The notes beneath the pieces were generated by a model. It was not told the DNA's origin and did not search any database. It worked only from the letters and a program-made list of their open reading frames with translations. The position numbers were made by a program, and so were the translations under genes. Shown piece after piece: positions 43,970-52,309 of a stretch of DNA of 64,000 nucleotides. Where the stretch lies: contig NZ_RBAH01000024.1 of NCBI RefSeq assembly GCF_003626695.1, forward strand, positions 1 to 64,000, read 5' to 3'. The stretch comes from Paenibacillus ginsengarvi. Lineage in GTDB: Bacteria; Bacillota; Bacilli; Paenibacillales; NBRC-103111. How positions within the stretch are numbered: the stretch's first letter is position 1; every line of letters starts with the position of its first letter.

Positions 43970-46249
43970 TCAGGAGCGGCCGGGTTCGTCGCCTTCCTGA
44001 ATGAGGACGCGGCGGTATTCGCCGGGCGTAACGCCGCATATTTTTTTGAACATGCGAATGAATGAGTTGACGTTTTGGTAGCCGATCCGCTCAGAAATTT
44101 CGTTGATGCGGACGTCTTTGCCGCCGAGCATTTCCTTGGCCCTGCGAATCCGCAGGTCGTGTACATAGTCGGTAAACGTCATCCCCGTCTTTTCCTTCAG
44201 GTACGTCGACAAATAGCTGCGTGACCGCTGCAGCTGCTCGGCGACCGTTTCCAGCGACAAATCTTCGTTGTAGTGCTTTTCGATATAGTCGAGCACAAAT
44301 TCCTTGACCGGATCGTGTCGGTCTCTTTTTTCACGAATGAGTCGGCAAGTTTCCTCGATGCTTGACGTCAGTACCCGTTCCAGATCAGCGACCGTTTGTG
44401 CCTCCTGGATGTGTGAATACGGAGATTGGCTTTCCATCAGCTCTCCGACGTCTAACTGATGCGCCAGCAGCGCCTTGATCAGCTGGGAAGCGACTTCTTT
44501 GCTGAACAGAGTAAACTGGTGCGCGTTCATGCCCTTCTGCTCCATCTGCCCGAGCAGGCGGCGCACAACGGCGCTTGCGCCTTCCGCTTCGCCCGCATGC
44601 AGCTGCGCGGCGAGCTCTCGCTCCGGGCCAGAAGGCAGGAACAGGAACGGGTCTTCCTCGTACGGCGTTTGTTCCGTGACGATTTCCATATCCTCGGTCA
44701 GCTTACGCTGCAGCAGCATGCGACGGCAATCCTCGTACCCCCCGGCCAGCTCAGACGCCTGCAGCAGCTTCGGATGAAAAGCGACGGTTAGTTGACAGTA
44801 CGCCTTGTCGCGGTCGAAAACGAGCTTTAGTTTGGCCAGCACGTCGAACAGCTTGTTCGGCTGCTCTTCGCCGAAGACGAGCGTCAAAATTTGGTTTTTT
44901 TCCGCCTGCACGGTGACGGCGTCGGCGAATTGGTCGGCAATGTTCAGGCTGATAAACTCCTGGATGAAGTAGCTCGCCTTTTCCTGCGTCTCCTCAGTCA
45001 TTTCGCGGTATTGGCTGGTGAACGCCATCTGAAACACAAGCAAATAAAACGGCTTGTCGGTGTCGCTCAAATCGCGGATGCTGTTAAGCGGATACAGCGA
45101 CTTGGCCCCACGCAGATAGCCATACTGCTTCAGCAAACTCGTTTTGGCCGTCAAATCCGAGCTCATCTCGCGGTTCGACTTCGCCATATTCGCCATCGTT
45201 TCGTGAATCCAGTTCCATTCGACGATGCCGCTTTGGATAGCCGGAGGACGGCCGGACTGCTTCATCCCTTCGATCATCCGCTGAATCGGGTTGTTGAACC
45301 GGTAGCTCAAAATGACGGATACGATCAGACCCATCAGCACCGCCGCCGCCATAATCGACAGCAGGATGGCATTGAGCCTCGACGCTTGGGACACGATATA
45401 AGCGTCGGGAACCCGATTGACATAGGTGAAACCGGAATAAGCGCCTTTTTTGTAAAAGTAGTATTGGCCGTCTTTCAACGTGAAGCCTTCGCCGCCCGGC
45501 AGCATCGCTGCGCTTACGTCAAACGCATCCCCCTGCGAAAACAGCTGGGAACCAGACTCATCCATAATGGCGAAGCTATCGTTGATCGAGAAATGAAACC
45601 GCTCGAACAGTTGGGCGCTGTCGATCAACGCGATCAGCAGAAACGGATTGTTGTCGGACACGCGTTTCGATACAACCGGAAACATTCGCCCCAGATCGTT
45701 TTCCAATCCGGTGTTTTCGACTCGGTGAAAGGAATCGGCTGGAAGGACGCGGAAGGCGTATTTTTCCTTCGCCTGCTTGACCCAAAACGACTGGCTGTAG
45801 GCGGCGGAGGCGAAATTGGTTATGAACAGGTCGCTAACGTTGCTCGTGCCGTTTTTTTCGATCGCGTACGGTTGGTTGGGCATATAGACGATCAGGTTGT
45901 TCAAATAGAGGAACGAGTTATTCGTCATGTTCTGAATTTGCCTGAGCACGGACGCGACGGCCCCGTAGTCATAAGGGGCGTTCGGCTTGGCCATCGCGTT
46001 CAACACTTCGTTGAACGTCATTTGCAGTAAATCGTTTTGGATCAGGCTGAAATGCTTTTCGTAGCCGTCCACCGTTTTGTCCAGGCCGAGCGTATTGTAA
46101 CGGATAATTTCCTGCCGGATATTCGTTTTGAAGAAGGTCAAGGACAGCAGGTGAAACGAAACGAACAGCACGATCATGGCAAGGAAGGAGGTCAGCAGCT
46201 TGGCGAACAAGGAGTTCCATTTCCACTTTAGAAATCGATTAATTCTCAT
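43970..46249 (-). CDS. Membrane-anchored AraC-type regulator (YtdP-like)
   Basis: A 759-residue protein; ATG 46249 with GGGGG upstream. An N-terminal transmembrane helix (LLTSFLAMIVLFVSFHLLSL), an extracellular Cache-like sensor of about 250 residues, and a second helix (LLSIMAAAVLMGLIVSVILS, about 295-315) precede a cytoplasmic linker. The AraC DNA-binding domain occupies the last 100 residues (SLETVAEQLQRSRSYLSTYL, INEISERIGYQNVNSFIRMF). This is the architecture of B. subtilis YtdP and related regulators found next to LplABC-type importers. It probably senses an extracellular sugar or the loaded SBP and activates the operon at 40322. Confidence 0.92.
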   Translation of the reverse strand: MRINRFLKWKWNSLFAKLLTSFLAMIVLFVSFHLLSLTFFKTNIRQEIIRYNTLGLDKTVDGYEKHFSLIQNDLLQMTFNEVLNAMAKPNAPYDYGAVASVLRQIQNMTNNSFLYLNNLIVYMPNQPYAIEKNGTSNVSDLFITNFASAAYSQSFWVKQAKEKYAFRVLPADSFHRVENTGLENDLGRMFPVVSKRVSDNNPFLLIALIDSAQLFERFHFSINDSFAIMDESGSQLFSQGDAFDVSAAMLPGGEGFTLKDGQYYFYKKGAYSGFTYVNRVPDAYIVSQASRLNAILLSIMAAAVLMGLIVSVILSYRFNNPIQRMIEGMKQSGRPPAIQSGIVEWNWIHETMANMAKSNREMSSDLTAKTSLLKQYGYLRGAKSLYPLNSIRDLSDTDKPFYLLVFQMAFTSQYREMTEETQEKASYFIQEFISLNIADQFADAVTVQAEKNQILTLVFGEEQPNKLFDVLAKLKLVFDRDKAYCQLTVAFHPKLLQASELAGGYEDCRRMLLQRKLTEDMEIVTEQTPYEEDPFLFLPSGPERELAAQLHAGEAEGASAVVRRLLGQMEQKGMNAHQFTLFSKEVASQLIKALLAHQLDVGELMESQSPYSHIQEAQTVADLERVLTSSIEETCRLIREKRDRHDPVKEFVLDYIEKHYNEDLSLETVAEQLQRSRSYLSTYLKEKTGMTFTDYVHDLRIRRAKEMLGGKDVRINEISERIGYQNVNSFIRMFKKICGVTPGEYRRVLIQEGDEPGRS

Positions 46250-46329
46250 GAAATGACCCCCTTTCGTCTCTTATGTCGCTTCTCTTAGTTTACTATATAT
46301 TTATTATGATCGGTATCCCCGCAAAATAC

Positions 46330-46358
46330 AAAAAGCCACCTTCGCGAGATGGCTTTTT
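46330..46358. terminator. Bidirectional-looking hairpin
   Basis: Arms AAAAAGCCA and TGGCTTTTT, U-run in both directions, in the 46250-46675 spacer. No gene was recognised in the rest of that spacer. Confidence 0.6.
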
Positions 46359-46588
46359 CTGAAATGACGAGACCCCTTCCAGGTCAAACGGTCGACGAGC
46401 TCCTCGATTAAAGTAGCATTAGTAGTTTTGTAACTATACCCCCGTCTACAGGTTATAAAAATACTGGCTCCGTCAACGGTCGAGGATTCTTAAGCATACA
46501 TGTTCTTGAGACAAGAAACATCAACCATCCTACCTTTTGCCTCCCTCATACGATCCGGACATCAATCCTAACCATATAGCGGAACAAA

Positions 46589-46630
46589 ACAAAACGTCGG
46601 CAGCCGTGGAGAACTTGGCTGCCGACGTTT
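46589..46630 (-). terminator. Terminator of the isomerase/epimerase gene
   Basis: Perfect 13-bp arms AACGTCGGCAGCC/GGCTGCCGACGTT followed by TTTTGTTTTG-type sequence on the minus strand, 46 bp beyond the stop at 46676. Confidence 0.75.
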
Positions 46631-46675
46631 GTTGAACTGATGTTGCCCCCGATCGAGACGAAGCCACCTGAGGGG

Positions 46676-47536
46676 TCACTGCAAATCGTTGAGCAGCCGT
46701 TTCAAATAAGCCAGATCGGCTTGCGCGAACCATTCGCGATCGCCTTGACGAGGCGCTTCGATACAGATCGGCCCCTCGTATCCGGCTTGCTTCAGCAGCT
46801 TCAAATAATGACGGTGGTTAATTTCTCCGTCGGCCAGCCCGATCGCGCTGCGACTGCCGTCGCCCAGTCCGATCGAATTTTTCAGATGAACATAGTAAAG
46901 ACGATCGCCAAGCAGGTCGATGCTCTCTTTCAAGTCCGGCACCTTTTTGAAATACACGGCATTGCCGAAATCCAGATTGGCGCCGACTACCGGCTTATCG
47001 ATCATATCGATCAACTTTTTCGTTGGCGCAGGCAAATCGTGAATATAGTTCATATGGGTTTCGAAGGCGAAGCGGAATCCAAGCTCGGCAGCCAAGTCGC
47101 CCAGAACCTTAAAGCCTTCCGCCGCATACTGCCATTGTTCGTCGGTCGCAGCCGCCGAACCGTGCTTATCGTATTCGCGGCCGCCGAACGTTTTGTCGAC
47201 TAAAAATCCGGCCATCGTGTTGTTGACCGTCAGCTTGAACCGCTCGGAGGCCAGGCGATAGAAATGGACGGTTTGGGCGATTTCCTTTTCTCTCGCCTGC
47301 GCGTCGGAAACGGTCAAGTTAGGTCCCGGCGAGCCGAAAATAACCTGTTTTAAGCCGGAACGGGACACCGCAGCGGCGATCTGGTCCAAATAAGCTTCTG
47401 GTTCTTCATTGATACCATTGCGCACTCTGCGGAATTCGATGCCGTCGTATCCCCACTCCACCGCTTTTTGGCACATTTCGTCAATCGTTTGACCTTGCTC
47501 GCAATAGTTCACATGCATAATGATCGGTAACGTCAT
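46676..47536 (-). CDS. Sugar phosphate isomerase/epimerase-like TIM-barrel protein
   Basis: A 286-residue AP-endonuclease-2/xylose-isomerase-like TIM barrel; ATG 47536 with AAAGGAA upstream (a longer frame has no ribosome site). Motifs: WGYDGIEFRRVRNG, VIFGSPGPNLTVSD, GFRFAFETHMNYIHD with the metal-ligand glutamate, VGANLDFGNAVYF and GPICIEAPRQGD near the end, which supply metal-binding acidic and histidine residues. Cytoplasmic; the family interconverts sugars, inositol derivatives or uronate intermediates. It is monocistronic with a strong terminator. The substrate cannot be read. Confidence 0.9.
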   Translation of the reverse strand: MTLPIIMHVNYCEQGQTIDEMCQKAVEWGYDGIEFRRVRNGINEEPEAYLDQIAAAVSRSGLKQVIFGSPGPNLTVSDAQAREKEIAQTVHFYRLASERFKLTVNNTMAGFLVDKTFGGREYDKHGSAAATDEQWQYAAEGFKVLGDLAAELGFRFAFETHMNYIHDLPAPTKKLIDMIDKPVVGANLDFGNAVYFKKVPDLKESIDLLGDRLYYVHLKNSIGLGDGSRSAIGLADGEINHRHYLKLLKQAGYEGPICIEAPRQGDREWFAQADLAYLKRLLNDLQ

Positions 47537-47733
47537 TGATTCTATTTCCTTTCTGCAAATGGTGTAACGAGCCGCCTGGATATCGGTCACGAGGGACATG
47601 TCCAATCTGGTAATTCCAGTCTCCACCTAGTATAGTGCCCTACTGCAGTTATGACAAGTATATACGTAACATCGCATCTTATGAGATGAACAATGGCTTT
47701 TTGTTATGGCTAAATTAGGTTTGAAGACACGCT

Positions 47734-49293
47734 CTAATCCACCTCAAAATTGTTTAACAACGCCAATGCCTCTTCATGATCAGGCTCGAGTTCTAATAAA
47801 TTCCGCAAATATCTCAGAGCATCCTCGTCCAAATCTAATTCGAAACAACAAATAACGAGACAATAAAATACGGTCGATATGATCTCACCTTCTTCTTGAT
47901 GTATTGAAATTTCTAAAAAACGTTTGGAGTCCTCGTACATTGCCATCTCAAACAGCAGCAATCCAGCATCGAGCGCCAAATCATAGCGCTGCTCCATTAC
48001 ATAGTACGATGACCACATAAGCTGTATGCCTCGCAATATATCCTGCTTTTCTTCGTCGCTTGCATCCGGCAACAGACTAGAGATCCGCTTCGTACTTTGA
48101 ATGAAAAATTCCGCATCATATCCGCCCAAACGCCAAAAACTCAAGATTTGTTGGAGTCCCATGTTATCTAGATTGCGATCTACCCATATCTTCAAACTGA
48201 AAAACTCATCCGGTCCAAAGCGTTTAATGCATCGACGATAAGCTAATCTTGTATTGAAATAGTTCATCGGTTTATCCAAATTAAGAATACAGCCCACGTT
48301 TAAATTTTTATAATTATGTGGGGGAAATAACGCCATGGCTCCTTTTCGTTCAAAAACATGCTGAATCGCATGGTAGTTTGCCGTTAATGAAAAACTTCCG
48401 TGGAGGATCAACTCTGGCGGTTCTGCGAATTTCCAGGTATCAAGCAAATGATCTCCCTTGTCTGCCGTTATTAATAGGAATCCCGCCGACGGAGACAGCC
48501 GATTCAAACGCTCCAAACAAGTGATTCCAGCGAGAGGAAACAAAATATGCGAATCTTCTAGTTGTTCCTGATAAATTGCAATGACATCACGGTAAGGATA
48601 GGTTTTTTGTTCGTACTCGGGTGCCCGCCGATACTCATAATGCAAAGATATTTGTTCTAACAATTCTGATGGTTTAAGTGAATCATGATGTTCGGGATAT
48701 TCGACAAAAACATCAGCTTCATAAATTCGACCGTCACTTATATAAAGCAACTCTTGTGGAATGCTATCAAAAAAGTAGTTGGCAACAAGGATTAACGGTT
48801 GTTTTAAATCTCCTTCACCAATCGTTGCGCCTGATACAACAAGGTTCAGAACCGTATCATGAACAGCATCAAATCGCGCAAAATCGAGTAATCCCTCGGC
48901 AATAAAAGATTGCAGAGCAGGATGCTCCCTCCAAGCTAGAACATTGTTTATCGCCAAATCCGTCATAATATAACGGAACGAAGGTAATGTAGTCCCAGCA
49001 TAGTCTCTTAACTGGCACAACTCACTTAACACATGGAAAGCAAGACGTCCCGCTCCTGCACCAAGCTCCACAATCATAACAGGTTCCGAACTATATTCCT
49101 TATTCGCTCGATCTTGAAGAAACCCAAATATCATTTCAGCATAGGAAGTAGCGATCATCGGATTACTCGTTATATATTGAGGAACTTGATCATTGTTCCA
49201 AGCCTTCGTTCCTTCTTTTTCATAATACTTCCGCTGAATATTCCATATAGGCGCTTCACTAAAGCGGTAGCGTTGTTTTTTTATAAGTGTCAT
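47734..49293 (-). CDS. SAM-dependent methyltransferase (MidA/DUF185-like) with TPR-like tail
   Basis: A 519-residue cytoplasmic protein. The SAM-binding loop is VELGAGAGRLAFHVLSEL (about 73-90); LILVANYFFDSIPQELLYIS at about 165-185 resembles the acidic catalytic block of MidA-type protein methyltransferases. The last 100 residues contain helical pairs with TPR character (YDLALDAGLLLFEMAMYEDS, DEDALRYLRNLLELEPDHEE). MidA relatives methylate an arginine of a respiratory complex I subunit in mitochondria; bacterial long forms are uncharacterised. It is more AT-rich than its neighbours and unrelated to sugar use. A ribosome site is not obvious at ATG 49293 (CTGTAATG context). Confidence 0.75.
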   Translation of the reverse strand: MTLIKKQRYRFSEAPIWNIQRKYYEKEGTKAWNNDQVPQYITSNPMIATSYAEMIFGFLQDRANKEYSSEPVMIVELGAGAGRLAFHVLSELCQLRDYAGTTLPSFRYIMTDLAINNVLAWREHPALQSFIAEGLLDFARFDAVHDTVLNLVVSGATIGEGDLKQPLILVANYFFDSIPQELLYISDGRIYEADVFVEYPEHHDSLKPSELLEQISLHYEYRRAPEYEQKTYPYRDVIAIYQEQLEDSHILFPLAGITCLERLNRLSPSAGFLLITADKGDHLLDTWKFAEPPELILHGSFSLTANYHAIQHVFERKGAMALFPPHNYKNLNVGCILNLDKPMNYFNTRLAYRRCIKRFGPDEFFSLKIWVDRNLDNMGLQQILSFWRLGGYDAEFFIQSTKRISSLLPDASDEEKQDILRGIQLMWSSYYVMEQRYDLALDAGLLLFEMAMYEDSKRFLEISIHQEEGEIISTVFYCLVICCFELDLDEDALRYLRNLLELEPDHEEALALLNNFEVD

Positions 49294-49445
49294 TACAGCT
49301 TATCCTGCTCTCTGAAAGTTATAAGATACCTCAATTGTTATACTGCGTTTATTTTGAAATTTCCGGTGAATGGAATTGTGTACATTCCGAGAAGGCCCTT
49401 TTTATTTTAACACATATTGGAAGTATCCTGCCCGTTCGCGCAAAG

Positions 49446-49475
49446 ACGGCAGCCGACATTTTGGCCGGCTGCCGT
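49446..49475 (-). terminator. Terminator of the acetyltransferase gene
   Basis: Perfect 10-bp arms ACGGCAGCCG and CGGCTGCCGT, followed by TTT on the minus strand, directly beyond the stop at 49482. Confidence 0.6.
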
Positions 49476-49481
49476 CGTGCA

Positions 49482-50153
49482 TTAAACGAGGTGATCGTAC
49501 GGTTTTATTTCCCTTTGATAAAATTCGTATAATTGATGAATAGAAGAACTTGAGAAGATAGGACCGGCTCTTTCAATTTTCTCACGTTTCCAATCGAACC
49601 AACGCATTTCCTTTAACTTATCAATTTCTTTGTCTGTAAAGCGTTTCTTTATCTCTTTAGCAGGGTTGCCGCCTACTATCGTATATGGTGGGACATCTTT
49701 TACTACAACTGATCCTGCTGCAACTACGGCACCTTCACCTATTCTCACACCAGGCATAATCATTGCATTCATGCCAATCCAGACATCACTTTCAATGATT
49801 GTATCCCCTTTTGGTTCGTAAGAGGTTTCAATGTGCTCTACAAACGGATACACCGTAACCCATTCAGGATGATGATTGTGATTTCCACCCATTAAAATAA
49901 TTACACCACTTGCAATGCATACGTATTTTCCTATAATTAACTTATCTAAAAGCCACCCATAGTCTTCAATGGGGTTAAATAACTTTCTTGATTTTTCATC
50001 TCCCCAGAGGTATCTAACACACCCATCTTCAAAATCATGATTATCATAATAACCAGAGTAGTATGAGTATTCCCCTACTTCAATCATTGGGTTGGTGACA
50101 ATGTCCTTTAAATACTTAATTTCAGACCAGTGGTTGAATCGATGTTGTTTCAT
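49482..50153 (-). CDS. Vat/CatB-like xenobiotic acetyltransferase
   Basis: A 223-residue left-handed beta-helix acyltransferase; ATG 50153 with GAGGG six bases upstream. Family marks: [20 protein letters not shown] at the start, [16 protein letters not shown] carrying the catalytic histidine, hexapeptide repeats ([40 protein letters not shown]) and [17 protein letters not shown]. Streptogramin A (Vat) and chloramphenicol (CatB) acetyltransferases have this layout and use acetyl-CoA. Whether it gives resistance is not shown by sequence. It is AT-rich compared with the surrounding genes, suggesting acquisition, and has a hairpin leader (50160-50201). Confidence 0.9.
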   Translation of the reverse strand: MKQHRFNHWSEIKYLKDIVTNPMIEVGEYSYYSGYYDNHDFEDGCVRYLWGDEKSRKLFNPIEDYGWLLDKLIIGKYVCIASGVIILMGGNHNHHPEWVTVYPFVEHIETSYEPKGDTIIESDVWIGMNAMIMPGVRIGEGAVVAAGSVVVKDVPPYTIVGGNPAKEIKKRFTDKEIDKLKEMRWFDWKREKIERAGPIFSSSSIHQLYEFYQREIKPYDHLV

Positions 50154-50159
50154 TCTTTT

Positions 50160-50201
50160 CCCTCGCTTCTAAGTAATTTGAAACATTTTTTACTTAGAAG
50201 C
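50160..50201 (-). promoter_or_regulatory. Leader hairpin with a five-codon open frame before the acetyltransferase gene
   Basis: On the minus strand, perfect 11-bp arms GCTTCTAAGTA and TACTTAGAAGC (50201-50191 and 50175-50165) enclose a short frame ATG TTT CAA ATT ACT TAG (50186-50169, MFQIT). The hairpin ends one base from the gene's Shine-Dalgarno GAGGG (50164-50160). This layout fits translational attenuation of an inducible resistance gene, although the leader's own ribosome site is weak. Confidence 0.45.
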
Positions 50202-50323
50202 TTCATGCAGTAGCAACATTCTTAAACCGTTTCAAACGACGAACCATCGTCCTCATCCGTTTCCTATTTGATGAGGACATTGTAACAAACGAATCATTTT
50301 TTCGTCAATTTATAAAACAAAGC

Positions 50324-50365
50324 GGTCCCTCCCTATTTTCCACTAGGGAAAGACCGTTTTGTTTT
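50324..50365. terminator. Terminator of the LacI/SBP/permease/beta-helix operon
   Basis: Arms of 14 bp (AAAACAAAGCGGTC and GACCGTTTTGTTTT, one wobble pair), 13 bp downstream of the last beta-helix gene's stop. The A/T-rich outer arms give a U-run in both directions. Confidence 0.75.
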
Positions 50366-50377
50366 ATGGCAAACCAA

Positions 50378-52273
50378 TCAATACCAGATCCCGACTGCTC
50401 CTGCAACTTCCCAATTGCCGTCCGACCTGCCGACAAGCGAAATCGAATCCCCCCGATTCGCCGATTGCACGTCCGGCCCCCCTCCTGCCGGCTTAAATAT
50501 CGCCGCCCCCGGTTGCGGCACAAGCTTGATCGCATGGGCGTCCTCTACGGCGAATTTGTAAGTATAGCCTCTTTTTGCGGGAGGAAGCGTCAGAGCCATA
50601 TCGCCCGAAGCCCCCGCGTTCGTTATCGTATGACCGATCCAGCTCGTATTGACCGGACCCGACGCCGTAACGTTTCTAACAGGCGACGGAGCGGTTGCAG
50701 CATGCACGTCCTCGGTCATCGGATCGATATGGTACAAGCTTTGCGCACCGCCTATAACGCGGCAGTTGTCGAAAATGACGTTTCGAATCGCTTCGTTACC
50801 GTTGCGCTTAACGGCGAAACCGCGAACGATAAGCGGAGCGGCCCGATCGTCGATCGACGAGCAGCCGATAAACTCGACATTGCCGATTGCCGCCCTCGGC
50901 TGCTGCGGAACCGTCGAGACGATGAAGGAGGCGCCGTAGCCGTATGGATCTTCAGGCGCATTCACGGTATTGCAGTTGATCGCTTTGCAGCGGACGAACG
51001 TCGTCTTTACGCTTTCCGACGAATTGGACAATACCGAATAGCCGCCGTACTGCTCGTTTTCGGCCATACAATCGATGAACTTCACATCCCCCTTTACTGC
51101 CCTTACGCCGTCGCCTCCGTAATTTACGGAAGAACCGAACGAGTTTCCCCGCGTGCGGCAGTTTTCGAACGTAATGTCAACCCTTTCGTTCGACGCCGTC
51201 AACTTCTGCAGGGAGACGAGGAAGCCGCGCCCAACATTGCCGTCCGCCATGCAGCCGACGAAACGGACTTTTTTCAATACGTCAACGCCGGTGTTGTTGT
51301 TCGGCTCGATGTCGACACCGCTCTTTGGCGCGGTGCCGGTCGTGTTCGTAAACCTGCAGCCATCCGCCAAAAAGCCGTCTACCGAAATGATGGATAGTCC
51401 TTGTCTACGATTGTTGTCCGCTGTGCAATCACGCAGCACGACATTTTTGCAGTAAGACTTGGTAGCCTCATAGTTGCCGACGTAGAAGCCGTCGCCGCCG
51501 CTGTCGTTTGCGCTCAGCCGCTCGATTGTCACGTTCTCCGAGCCGCTAATATCGAAAATGTGCGCCTGCTCGCCAGTTAAATAGGCGGCTTTATTCATTT
51601 TCAGAACCGCCCCGTTGCCGAGAATGAGGACGTTTTTCACGTTTTTGATGCGAATCAGGCGCTCGTAAGGCGCTTTCAGATTAAGCGTATCGATCGCTTG
51701 CACGACCGTACCCGGCTCGAATTCGATCACGATATCGCCTGGCACGAAAAGCTGGCCGGTCAAGTAGAAGCCGTTCGCCTGTTTCGGAATCCACAGCTTT
51801 CTCCCGGCTGCCGCATTCAGCGCGTTTTGCAGTGCAGCGGTCTCAACCGTCGCGCCGTCGCCTTTAGCTCCGAACCAGGAGGCGGATACGGTGCCTGTCA
51901 TTACGCGTTTGAATCGTTTGCCGCCGGCGGTTACTACAACCGTCCCTGTATTATCCGGCGTGGACGTATCTGTCGGATCGTACAAGAAGCAGCCTTCTTT
52001 GCCCGAATCGGTGACGAAGTAGGCGTCTTCCGGACGGGTATCCGCACCGCCGCGCAGCTCCGAGAGTGTCGTTTTGACGCAAAAATCGATGTTCTCCAGG
52101 TCCTTCCAATGAAACTTGCCGTCAACTTTATCTTCTTTGCCGTATACGTTCTCCGTTACGCTGGCTTGTCCGTATGCGACCCCGGCTCCCGCATTCAACA
52201 TCCCACCGGTCGCCAGCGTAGCGCCTGCCGCGCCGAGCGTTGCTAGCAGTTTCCTTCTGCTGATCGTTTCCAT
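50378..52273 (-). CDS. Tat-exported parallel beta-helix protein
   Basis: A 631-residue protein; ATG 52273 with GAGGAGG nine bases upstream (a TTG one codon earlier is possible). Twin-arginine signal ISRRKLLATLGAAGATLATG, cut after VAYGQA. The N-terminal segment DNTGTVVVTAGGKRFKRV and SASWFGAKGDG is homologous to that of the protein at 531-2684. From about residue 160 to 540 a right-handed beta-helix follows (NVTIERLSANDSGGDGFYVG, RCKAINCNTVN). The last 80 residues (ALTLPPAKRGYTYKFAVEDA, SISLVGRSDGNWEVAG) form a small beta domain. Probably an extracellular polysaccharide-active enzyme; substrate unknown. Last gene of the operon starting at 57333. Confidence 0.83.
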   Translation of the reverse strand: METISRRKLLATLGAAGATLATGGMLNAGAGVAYGQASVTENVYGKEDKVDGKFHWKDLENIDFCVKTTLSELRGGADTRPEDAYFVTDSGKEGCFLYDPTDTSTPDNTGTVVVTAGGKRFKRVMTGTVSASWFGAKGDGATVETAALQNALNAAAGRKLWIPKQANGFYLTGQLFVPGDIVIEFEPGTVVQAIDTLNLKAPYERLIRIKNVKNVLILGNGAVLKMNKAAYLTGEQAHIFDISGSENVTIERLSANDSGGDGFYVGNYEATKSYCKNVVLRDCTADNNRRQGLSIISVDGFLADGCRFTNTTGTAPKSGVDIEPNNNTGVDVLKKVRFVGCMADGNVGRGFLVSLQKLTASNERVDITFENCRTRGNSFGSSVNYGGDGVRAVKGDVKFIDCMAENEQYGGYSVLSNSSESVKTTFVRCKAINCNTVNAPEDPYGYGASFIVSTVPQQPRAAIGNVEFIGCSSIDDRAAPLIVRGFAVKRNGNEAIRNVIFDNCRVIGGAQSLYHIDPMTEDVHAATAPSPVRNVTASGPVNTSWIGHTITNAGASGDMALTLPPAKRGYTYKFAVEDAHAIKLVPQPGAAIFKPAGGGPDVQSANRGDSISLVGRSDGNWEVAGAVGIWY

Positions 52274-52309
52274 CAAGACATTCCTCCTCGTTATTCACTA
52301 TCATTCGGT

